In this document: in pieces, positions 40,260 to 46,659 of the stretch
Layout of the letters: each line of letters starts with the position of its first letter
Numbering within the stretch: position 1 is the stretch's first letter
Source of the DNA: Methanobrevibacter sp.
Lineage (GTDB): Archaea; Methanobacteriota; Methanobacteria; Methanobacteriales; Methanobacteriaceae
Assembly: GCF_015062935.1 (NCBI RefSeq)
Contig: NZ_SUTM01000022.1
Span: forward strand, 1-46,659
Length of the DNA: 46,659 nucleotides
Direction: 5' to 3'
The notes under the pieces: generated by a model
Told to the model about the DNA's origin: nothing
Database searches by the model: none
Seen by the model: only the letters and a program-made list of their open reading frames with translations
Translations under genes and position numbers: made by a program

Positions 40260-41000
40260 ATGAACTCCAATACTTGGGAAAACAGGAAAGAAAATGAAGT
40301 TATTGGAATTGTTGGCGGGTTTGGCTCTTATGCAACATTGAATTTTTTTAAACGGATTTTAGATTCTTATCCTGCTGAAAAAGAATGGGACAGACCAAGA
40401 ATATTAATAGACAATTACTGTACATTGCCCAGCAGAGTAAGAGGAATACTATATGGAGAAAATGTTGATAAAATAATAGATGGCCTCTCCCATTCCGTAA
40501 ACAGTTTAATCAATGCCGGTGCAACAAAGATTATCATTTCATGCAATACTGCACATTACTTTCTAGATGACGTATATCTCAAAGTCCCTAAATGCAAAGG
40601 AATAATCATAAACATTATAGAAGAGCTGGCTATTTATCTGAACAAACATGAAGTGTCTGAAATAAGTTTAATAGCTACAGAAGGAACCCTTGAATCAGAA
40701 TTATATCAGAAAACATTTGATGAATACAACATCAAAATCAATGCTCCCGACAGAAATGATTTTTCAAAAATGTCAGAACTAATAGAAGTGGTAAAGCAGA
40801 ATAAGCCTATAGATTCCCAGGTAAAATCCCAGTTCATTGATTTGCTTAAAAAACAAAAAAACAAATCAGTTATTTTGGGATGCACAGAGTTTCCGGTGAT
40901 CTATAATGAAGTTAAACAGGATTTGGAAAAACTGGACATTACCATATATGATCCTTTAGAGATTGCTATTTTAAAAATCAAAGATAAAAATCAATTGTGA
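40260..41000 (+). CDS. Aspartate/glutamate racemase-family protein
   Basis: The protein has 246 residues, with AGAGGATTATTC before the ATG. Both active-site cysteines of the family are present: ISCNTAHYF near residue 93 and LGCTEFPV near 200, with GIVGGFGSYATLNFFKRIL at the start. Members use two cysteines to remove and return the alpha proton of Asp, Glu or related acids. Its placement before a nucleotidyltransferase fusion and LicD suggests it supplies a D-amino acid or a related compound for surface decoration, which is inference. The stop overlaps the GTGAT ribosome site of the next gene. Confidence 0.85.
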   Translation: MNSNTWENRKENEVIGIVGGFGSYATLNFFKRILDSYPAEKEWDRPRILIDNYCTLPSRVRGILYGENVDKIIDGLSHSVNSLINAGATKIIISCNTAHYFLDDVYLKVPKCKGIIINIIEELAIYLNKHEVSEISLIATEGTLESELYQKTFDEYNIKINAPDRNDFSKMSELIEVVKQNKPIDSQVKSQFIDLLKKQKNKSVILGCTEFPVIYNEVKQDLEKLDITIYDPLEIAILKIKDKNQL

Positions 41001-41005
41001 TAATT

Positions 41006-42820
41006 ATGGATGCAGTAATATTGGCCGCCGGAATGGGCAGGCGTTTAAAAAGCTTAACTAAAGACAAAACTAAATGCATGTTAACAGTGAATGACGTTAC
41101 ATTAATTGAAAGAATGCTGAAACAATTGGACAGGCTCGGCCTGAATAAAATTATAATAATTGTAGGATATCAGTCCGATAAATTAATCGATTTCACATCT
41201 CATTTGAATATAAAAACCAAAATCGAATATGTCTTCAATGACATCTACGATAAGACAAATAACATCTATTCACTCTTTTTAGCAAAACATTATCTTGAAA
41301 ATTCAGACTGTCTGATATTGGAAGCGGACCTGATATTTGAAGACGGCATTCTGGAAGATTTAATCAATGATTCCAATCCAAATCTTGCATTGGTCGACAA
41401 GTTTGAATCATGGATGGACGGAACAGTCGTGACAATTGATGAAAATAACACTATCCTCAATTTCTATGCGAAAAATCAGTTTTCATTCAAAGACATAAAA
41501 GATTACTACAAGACAGTCAATATCTATAAATTTTCACAGGAATTTTCAAAACATTACTATGTTCCTTTCCTTGAAGCATATATCAAATCATTAGGTTACA
41601 ATGCATACTATGAACAAGTATTAAAAATCATCACTAATTTAAATGAAACCGACATGAAAATCAAAAAGCTCACAGGCGAAAAATGGTATGAAATAGATAA
41701 TGTACAGGATTTAGATATAGCAAGGTCAATATTTGCCAAGGAAGATGAAAAAGTTGATTTGATATCCAAAAGGCATGGAGGATACTGGAGATATTCTGCA
41801 TTAACAGATTATACAAACTTTTCCAATCCTTATTTTCCTCCAAAGACATTAATATCAGAAATGAAATTCAACTTTGAGGAATTGCTTAAAAGCCGTCCCT
41901 CACATATTGACGTGAATACATTGCTGGTTTGCAAATATTTCAATATAACTCCCGAAGAGATATGCATCGCAAACGGCATTCATGAAACAGTCAAATATCT
42001 AACAGAATATTATCTAAATGATGATTTTAAAATAGGGCTAATGGATGATGAATTTAACAGTTATGTGCCTGAAAAAAATCGTGTAATATATAATGGCTTT
42101 AAAGACGATTACAAATATGATTCAAATGACATCATAAGCTATTTCGGCAATGAAAATATAAGCATGCTCATATTAGCCAATCCCGATAATATTTCAGGAA
42201 ATTACATTTTCGAACGTGACATGAAAAAACTAATAAATTGGGCTGATGAAAACAATATTCTTCTGGTTATTGACGGGTCTTATATTGATTTTGTCGATGC
42301 CGAGCATAATTCCTCATTTTTGACTCAGGAAAATTTAGACAAATATGCCAACCTGATTATGATGGAAGACATATCCTGTTCCTACGGAATATCCGGTTTG
42401 AGCCTATGCGTTTTGGCATCTCAAAATGCAGACCTGATCAGGCATATTAAACAGAATCTGCCTAAAAACAATATTGATTCCTTCAGCGAATTCTATCTGC
42501 AGATATTTGAAAAGTATAACTTTGAATATGAAATGAGTCTTGTTAAGTTCAAGAATTCCAGAAAGCAATTCATTGAATCACTGAATAAACTTGAAAACAT
42601 TTCAGTTATCACTTCACAGTCATGCTTCATAATATGTGAAGTTTCAGGTAAATCAAATAGCAGGGAACTGTCAAAAATTCTTTTAAATGATTATAATATT
42701 CTTGTTAAAGACTTATCACTCAGTGAACCTTTCAAAGGTAAATCTTTAATGAAGATAATGATAGGAAATGATGATGAAAATAATGAACTCATTAATAAAT
42801 TAGCTAAAATCTTAAATTAA
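41006..42820 (+). CDS. Fusion of a LicC-like nucleotidyltransferase and a class I/II aminotransferase-fold domain lacking the PLP lysine
   Basis: The ATG at 41006 follows GTGATAATT. The protein has 604 residues. Residues 1-240 are a nucleotidyltransferase with AVILAAGMGRRLKSLTKDKT and LILEADLIF, as in CTP:phosphocholine cytidylyltransferase. Residues 260-600 have the aminotransferase fold (HisC/CobD-like): ANPDNISGN, VIDGSYIDF with pyridine-binding Asp423. The lysine segment reads DISCSYGISGLSL, so Cys458 stands where the Schiff-base Lys should be and Ser466 where the substrate-binding Arg should be. Linked nucleotidyltransferase and aminotransferase activities make CDP-aminoalcohols in some bacteria, but this copy of the second domain is probably inactive as a transaminase. 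Confidence 0.82.
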   Translation: MDAVILAAGMGRRLKSLTKDKTKCMLTVNDVTLIERMLKQLDRLGLNKIIIIVGYQSDKLIDFTSHLNIKTKIEYVFNDIYDKTNNIYSLFLAKHYLENSDCLILEADLIFEDGILEDLINDSNPNLALVDKFESWMDGTVVTIDENNTILNFYAKNQFSFKDIKDYYKTVNIYKFSQEFSKHYYVPFLEAYIKSLGYNAYYEQVLKIITNLNETDMKIKKLTGEKWYEIDNVQDLDIARSIFAKEDEKVDLISKRHGGYWRYSALTDYTNFSNPYFPPKTLISEMKFNFEELLKSRPSHIDVNTLLVCKYFNITPEEICIANGIHETVKYLTEYYLNDDFKIGLMDDEFNSYVPEKNRVIYNGFKDDYKYDSNDIISYFGNENISMLILANPDNISGNYIFERDMKKLINWADENNILLVIDGSYIDFVDAEHNSSFLTQENLDKYANLIMMEDISCSYGISGLSLCVLASQNADLIRHIKQNLPKNNIDSFSEFYLQIFEKYNFEYEMSLVKFKNSRKQFIESLNKLENISVITSQSCFIICEVSGKSNSRELSKILLNDYNILVKDLSLSEPFKGKSLMKIMIGNDDENNELINKLAKILN

Positions 42821-42833
42821 ATTAGGTGTACTT

Positions 42834-43841
42834 ATGTTCTTTAAAAGAGATTCACAAAAAGATGAATTGAAAAATGAAATAGAAGAGTTAAAAAAAGAAA
42901 TAGCAAGCTGTAAAAAAGAAATAAAAAGTTCCAAAAAGCAGATTTCCAGATTAAAATCAATGCGAAAAAATGACGAAAAAATTTTTGAAACTCATCATGA
43001 CTATTTCACAACATTATTTTTGGATTATGAATTAAAACCTAAAGGAATATTGAAAGATATGCAGGAATTATCTCAGGAAATTCTGGATTTTGAGGTAAAT
43101 GTATGCAATAAACACGACTTGACATACTGGATATCAGCAGGAACCCTTCTGGGTGCACATAGACATAAGGGTTTTATCCCCTGGGATGATGATATGGATA
43201 TGGGACTGATTAGAAAGGATTATATTAAATTATGTGAAGTTACACCTGATGAAATAAAAAATAACAATGCAGAGGATTTTTTCACATTCAGGGTTCATCC
43301 GATGGTAAGGGAAAACTTTGTATTCCCATTCACCAGATTGGAATGTGTAACTGAAAATAAAGACTTTTTAGCAGGAATTGATATTACTCCATATGAATAT
43401 TCCAAAACCAATGAATTTGAACTTAAGGAATTTAGAGATTTTAGAGATGAATTCTTTATAAGATTATCCGGTGGTGAAAACATAGAGACTATCGTGGATG
43501 ATATGTATGAAAGGTTTAATCTGGATTATGACAGCGGTGATTATATCATCAAAAATCCGACATATATCAGGCATGCGAGACATTATAATAAGGAAGTTGC
43601 CTGTTGGGATATTGATAGATTCCTACCCGTAGGAAAAATAGAATTCAACGGAAAAAAATATAATTGCCCTAGAGATCCGGGTTATTTTCTTGTAGCTGAT
43701 TATGATGATTTCATGCAAATCCCTAAAATTCTAATAGACCAGCATTATAGTGTAAATAAGTTAAGAAGAATTGAAAATATTGATGAGATTTATAAAGATG
43801 TGATTGAAAAAGTAAAAGAATGCAATGAAAACTTTGAATAA
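42834..43841 (+). CDS. LicD-family phosphotransferase (second gene)
   Basis: The protein has 335 residues, with TTAGGTGTACTT before the ATG. Residues 10-48 form a lysine/glutamate coiled coil. The LicD domain has LTYWISAGTLLGAHRHKGF, IPWDDDMDMGLIRKDYIKL and AGIDITPYEYSK. It is a paralogue of the 38065 protein, with the coiled-coil domain at the same place. It follows the nucleotidyltransferase fusion by 13 bases and is therefore the likely user of its product. Sugar acceptor unknown. Confidence 0.88.
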   Translation: MFFKRDSQKDELKNEIEELKKEIASCKKEIKSSKKQISRLKSMRKNDEKIFETHHDYFTTLFLDYELKPKGILKDMQELSQEILDFEVNVCNKHDLTYWISAGTLLGAHRHKGFIPWDDDMDMGLIRKDYIKLCEVTPDEIKNNNAEDFFTFRVHPMVRENFVFPFTRLECVTENKDFLAGIDITPYEYSKTNEFELKEFRDFRDEFFIRLSGGENIETIVDDMYERFNLDYDSGDYIIKNPTYIRHARHYNKEVACWDIDRFLPVGKIEFNGKKYNCPRDPGYFLVADYDDFMQIPKILIDQHYSVNKLRRIENIDEIYKDVIEKVKECNENFE

Positions 43842-43863
43842 TTAATCTTTTAACTTATTATAA

Positions 43864-43912
43864 GCAGTTTTCCCTATCGACCTGCGGATTATAGAATCCG
43901 GAGAATTCCTGC
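43864..43912. other. GC-rich island: structured RNA or coding remnant
   Basis: In a 260-base AT-rich gap these 49 bases are about half G+C. They can fold: CGGATT (43885-43890) and AATCCG (43895-43900) make a 6-bp stem, and GCAG/CTGC with TTTTCC/GGAGAA could close around it. On the minus strand the same bases read as about 25 codons (LCRNSPDSIIRRSIGKTAYN) ending in TAA, which looks like a protein C-terminus. I cannot decide between the two. The remainder of the gap (43913-44101) shows nothing but AT-rich DNA. Confidence 0.35.
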
Positions 43913-44101
43913 ACAGTAATGTTAAAATTTAGTAATTTCTTAAATTATTTAATACCAAATAAAATATAGGATTAATAATATTGTGAAAGAAATGTAGATG
44001 GAACATGATTAAAAATCATATTAAAATAAGATATTCATTTAAATTAAAGAAAAAGTAAATTAAAATAAAAGTTAATGTAAAAAGTATGATTTTACTTAAC
44101 A

Positions 44102-45130
44102 CTATTTTACATTTAATTTAGGTGTTCTGTATATGAAACAGGTAGCTGTTTTTTTCCAGTAACAGTTGTTGCATGTTCTGCACTTAACCTCACCGTCTCC
44201 CTCAATCTGCCAGTCAACAAGGAAACTCGGGTCAGCAACGAAAGGCCTTTGCATGGAAATGAAATCAACCTTGGTTTTGTTTAATATGTTATTAATCTGT
44301 CTTTGGGTCTTGACTCCACCACCCATAATGACTGGAATATCCACATTGTCAATAATTCTGCTTGAATCCATAGCCAGCAACTTTTTTTCATAATTCTCGC
44401 TTGAAAAATACTGTGGTGAACGTGGACGGGTAATCTGAAGTGAATCAGCACCATGCTTTTCGAGAAGTTTTGCAATCTCTATTGTTTCATCAAGTGTCAT
44501 TCCTCCCTTTTGAATATCAAAGGCGTTCAATCTGCAGTTGATATGCAGGCCAGTGTTCTGCTTGATGACCTTAATCATCTCAAGAACAATTCTCAAACGG
44601 TTTAATGTATTGCCCCCATACTTGTCGGTTCTCTTGTTGAAGTACGGATTGATGAATCTTGACAAAAAGTAATAGTTTCCCAAAGCTATTTGAATACCGT
44701 CAAAGCCGGCGTAATCCAATTTCTGAGCTGCAATAATATAATCGGTCTGGATCTTTCTTATATCATCAATGGAGATATCCTCGACACTCATATTCTGCTG
44801 TGCCTTTTTGTTGAACTGTACAAAACCGACCTGTGCAAAAATAGGAACGTCATATACATGGACCATGTCAGTCAGGTCCTTTGCTTCACGTACAAAACGT
44901 GTGTAGTTCATTGTCTGGGAATATTTGGAAAAAACATCACGGGGATAAAGTGAATAGAGCTCTGTTATGATTAAACCGACACCGCTTGCTGCAATATTTT
45001 CATAACGGTTGTATATTTCAGGAGTAAGGTTTCCCTGCTGTTCCCTTTCGGACTCCCACAGTCCTGTTCTTACAATTCTACTGTTTAACTTAAATTCACC
45101 GAAATCAACATTATCAAACAAATCTTTCAT
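44102..45130 (-). CDS. Old-Yellow-Enzyme-family NADH:flavin oxidoreductase
   Basis: The protein has 342 residues, an FMN-binding TIM barrel: KLNSRIVRTGLWESEREQQG at the start, AGFDGIQIALGNYYFLSRFI with NPYFNKRTDKYGG in the middle, the FMN-phosphate segment DIPVIMGGG, and FISMQRPFVADPSF. The C-terminus has CRTCNNCYWKKTATC, a cysteine-rich end like that of FeS-type members, but the family's second, NAD(P)-binding domain is absent. It reduces activated alkenes or other unknown substrates with a flavin. It stands alone, divergent from a small anchored-protein gene. Confidence 0.85.
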   Translation of the reverse strand: MKDLFDNVDFGEFKLNSRIVRTGLWESEREQQGNLTPEIYNRYENIAASGVGLIITELYSLYPRDVFSKYSQTMNYTRFVREAKDLTDMVHVYDVPIFAQVGFVQFNKKAQQNMSVEDISIDDIRKIQTDYIIAAQKLDYAGFDGIQIALGNYYFLSRFINPYFNKRTDKYGGNTLNRLRIVLEMIKVIKQNTGLHINCRLNAFDIQKGGMTLDETIEIAKLLEKHGADSLQITRPRSPQYFSSENYEKKLLAMDSSRIIDNVDIPVIMGGGVKTQRQINNILNKTKVDFISMQRPFVADPSFLVDWQIEGDGEVKCRTCNNCYWKKTATCFIYRTPKLNVK

Positions 45131-45164
45131 AATTAATATAATAGTTCTTTGAATATAAATAGCT

Positions 45165-45174
45165 TTTATATAAT
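45165..45174 (+). promoter_or_regulatory. TATA box of the small anchored-protein gene
   Basis: TTTTATATAA lies 40-49 bases before the ATG at 45214, giving a short leader with GGGGGTTAG as ribosome binding site. On the minus strand the neighbouring CTATTTATATTC could drive the divergent oxidoreductase gene. Confidence 0.45.
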
Positions 45175-45213
45175 GAATTATAAAATATCAAATAACAAAT
45201 GGGGGTTAGAGAA

Positions 45214-45648
45214 ATGAAGAAATATCTTGCGGTAATCCTGATTGCAATAATAGCTATCGTCGCCATTATAAGCGTATACTCACAGACAGAAACACAGCCT
45301 TCAAATGAAACAACACTGAGCGTATATATGGACTCATCAAATGTCAGCAACCTTGCAGATAACATCAAAACCCATTCCATATTTTCAGGCTATGACAATG
45401 AAACACTGACATGGCTTGAATCACTGAATCCGGATTATACGGTCCTATCTAACAATGACACATATGTCGTGATGAGCGAATCTGACGCTTCAAAAATTCC
45501 AATGGAATTTGCAACAGACGTGTCAATAACATGCACATTCAAGTGTAATGTTTTGGAAAAAAGGTCACTTGGAAACGGTCTGAAAGATATTCTATACGTT
45601 GACAATGTAGAATACCTTACACAAAATATAACATACTTTGATGTTTAA
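45214..45648 (+). CDS. Small membrane-anchored extracytoplasmic protein
   Basis: The ATG at 45214 is set by GGGGGTTAG; the ATG at 45199 would overlap that site. The protein has 144 residues: a hydrophobic N-terminus (KYLAVILIAIIAIVAIISVY) and a mainly beta external domain with several N-x-S/T sites (SNETTLSVYMDSSNVSN), a central LNPDYTVLSNNDTYVVMS and two cysteines (CTFKC). No lipobox is obvious. Function is unknown. It converges with the repeat-protein gene, with a shared stem-loop between them. Confidence 0.7.
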   Translation: MKKYLAVILIAIIAIVAIISVYSQTETQPSNETTLSVYMDSSNVSNLADNIKTHSIFSGYDNETLTWLESLNPDYTVLSNNDTYVVMSESDASKIPMEFATDVSITCTFKCNVLEKRSLGNGLKDILYVDNVEYLTQNITYFDV

Positions 45649-45663
45649 AAAAAAATAAAAAAA

Positions 45664-45688
45664 GGTTAGGAAAGTTAATTTCCTAATC
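45664..45688. terminator. Bidirectional stem-loop between convergent genes
   Basis: GGTTAGGAAA (45664-45673) pairs with TTTCCTAATC (45679-45688) over 10 bp with one G-U pair and a 5-base loop. It is in the 48-base gap between two stop codons, after A-runs on one side. It is suited to end both transcripts. Confidence 0.6.
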
Positions 45689-45696
45689 TAAACTTC

Positions 45697-46659
45697 TTAT
45701 AATATCATTAAGATACTAATGATTAAAACTGCAAACAAAGCAAGAAAGCTATTTTCTGAATTATTAGCCAATTCTATATTTTTATTTACATCCAATTTTC
45801 CATTAGTTTTACTGGTGTTTTGATCATCACCTGAACTTGGCAAATCGCTTAATGCATTTGCGTAATCAAAATCATCACTTAAAGGATTGTAGTTTTGATA
45901 TTGATTTCCTGATGCATCTTCCATCAATGGACAGTAATATGCTGCAGTAGCGATATATAAACCGTGTGAACAGGATGATATTTCCCCTTCAAAGTACTCT
46001 TCAGTTTCATTATCGTCTGTAAAGTTGTCTTCTGAGGAATATGTATCATTGGAATAATTGCCTGCACTGTTATATGCGGTTTCTTTAGCAGTAGTGTAAT
46101 AAATATGATATTTTATTGTATAATTTTTATAGAATGTATCATAGTAATCATGTAATACTTTCCAATCTTCTTTACTAATGCCGTATTGACCGCCTTCACC
46201 TGAGAAATCCTCACCTTCGTAGTCTTCCCAGTCTTCATCGTCCAGGTCATCTTCGTCGTCGTAGTCTTCCCAGTCTTCATCATCTAGGTCGTCCTCGTCG
46301 TCGTAGTCTTCCCAGTCTTCATCATCCAGGTCATCTTCGTCGTCGTAGTCTTCCCAGTCTTCATCATCCAGGTCATCTTCGTCGTCGTAGTCTTCCCAGT
46401 CTTCATCGTCCAGGTCATCTTCGTCGTCGTAGTCTTCCCAGTCTTCATCATCCAGGTCATCTTCGTCGTCGTAGTCTTCCCAGTCTTCATCGTCCAGGTC
46501 ATCTTCGTCGTCGTAGTCTTCCCAGTCTTCATCATCTAAGTCGTCCTCGTCGTCGTAGTCTTCCCAGTCTTCATCATCTAGGTCATCTTCGTCGTCGTAG
46601 TCTTCCCAGTCTTCATCATCTAAGTCGTCCTCGTCGTCGTAGTCTTCCCAGTCTTCATC
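45697..46659 (-). CDS. Large surface protein, C-terminal part: acidic 14-residue repeats and C-terminal membrane anchor
   Basis: The minus-strand frame is open from the window edge to the stop at 45697: 320 residues, N-terminus outside the window. The visible part starts with the acidic repeat unit YDDEDDLDDEDWED (at least ten copies, to about 46219), then a domain with QYGISKEDWKVLHDYYDTFY and TIKYHIYYTTAKETAYN, a Ser/Asn/Glu-rich part with CSHGLYIATAAYYCPLMEDA, and finally a C-terminal hydrophobic helix of about 17 residues (NSFLALFAVLIISILMIL). Such proteins are anchored to the membrane and extend through the cell wall, as methanogen adhesin-like proteins do. The acidic repeats could bind divalent cations. 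Confidence 0.8.
   Translation of the reverse strand, partial: DEDWEDYDDEDDLDDEDWEDYDDEDDLDDEDWEDYDDEDDLDDEDWEDYDDEDDLDDEDWEDYDDEDDLDDEDWEDYDDEDDLDDEDWEDYDDEDDLDDEDWEDYDDEDDLDDEDWEDYDDEDDLDDEDWEDYDDEDDLDDEDWEDYEGEDFSGEGGQYGISKEDWKVLHDYYDTFYKNYTIKYHIYYTTAKETAYNSAGNYSNDTYSSEDNFTDDNETEEYFEGEISSCSHGLYIATAAYYCPLMEDASGNQYQNYNPLSDDFDYANALSDLPSSGDDQNTSKTNGKLDVNKNIELANNSENSFLALFAVLIISILMIL
46219..46659 (-). repeat. Tandem 42-bp coding repeat (ten full copies and a half, continuing outside the window)
   Basis: Units begin at 46219, 46261, 46303, 46345, 46387, 46429, 46471, 46513, 46555, 46597 and 46639, all 42 bases apart, each encoding the same 14 residues. The differences between copies (for example GTC/ATC, CAG/TAG/TAA and TTC/CTC as read on the plus strand) are all synonymous. 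No insertions or spacers are seen. Confidence 0.95.

Noticed and set aside
43864-43912. Possible tRNA or tRNA fragment
   Set aside because: No acceptor, D or T arm can be found around the stem CGGATT/AATCCG, and no GGTTC-type T-loop is present.
46284-46535. Another minus-strand frame through the repeat reading Thr/Lys/Met/Trp-rich
   Set aside because: It is only the repeat read out of frame. The acidic frame alone continues into a non-repeat domain and a membrane anchor.
46219-46659. A regular 42-bp repeat that looks like a CRISPR array
   Set aside because: There are no spacers between units, and the repeat is a multiple of 3 and codes in one open minus-strand frame.

Overview
The window comes from an AT-rich methanogenic archaeon and fits the gut genus Methanobrevibacter best. 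The support is: archaeal TATA-type promoters, several starting at or next to the start codon; Shine-Dalgarno sites of the GGTGAT/GGTGATC type; T-tract gene ends; many zinc-ribbon and single-membrane-anchor proteins; and a large surface-glycan locus. The genus is inferred, because no rRNA or other marker gene is present.

Layout. (1) 1-976: the 3' end of an IS200/IS605-type element (TnpB C-terminus plus right-end hairpin), apparently inserted in a gene for a helix-turn-helix protein whose C-terminal part follows it. (2) 989-14163: about twenty small and medium genes, nearly all on the plus strand and tightly packed. They encode zinc-ribbon proteins, SseB-like domain proteins, two TPR-HIRAN proteins, a CPBP membrane protease, a zinc-ribbon CbxX/SpoVK-type AAA+ ATPase, a zinc-ribbon gluzincin-like peptidase, two winged-helix regulators and an ElaA-type acetyltransferase. 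I recognise no described system in this set, and it is the best candidate here for one. It also carries gene debris (an SseB remnant and an orphan ribosome binding site). (3) 14188-17269: housekeeping and stress genes: a cation diffusion facilitator, a glutathione-peroxidase-like protein, a UspA protein and two small anchored extracytoplasmic proteins.

(4) 17312-27702: a surface-polysaccharide operon of eight GT2-type proteins, one of them with a destroyed active site, plus a UDP-glucose/nucleotide-sugar 6-dehydrogenase. Many of the glycosyltransferases end in a basic tail, several of the form S-x-SW-K-x-TK-x-x-R. (5) 27889-30091: a polar amino-acid ABC transporter operon behind two adjacent palindromes. 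(6) 30358-38024: a zinc-ribbon membrane protein, another GT2, a PAP2-like membrane protein, a flavoredoxin-like protein, a MarR-MATE pair, a GT-B-like protein carrying the same C-terminal tail as the GT2 enzymes, and an unknown protein.

(7) 38065-43841: two LicD-family genes flank a broken GT2 fragment and an operon of an acetyltransferase, an Asp/Glu-racemase-family protein and a nucleotidyltransferase-aminotransferase fusion. This looks like a route for activating a small amino compound as a nucleotide ester and attaching it as a phosphodiester to a surface glycan. The aminotransferase half lacks its Schiff-base lysine. (8) 44102-46659: an Old-Yellow-Enzyme-family oxidoreductase, a small anchored protein, and the C-terminal part of a large surface protein with at least ten 14-residue acidic repeats and a C-terminal membrane anchor. 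Its frame is open to the window edge.

No rRNA, tRNA or CRISPR array was recognised.
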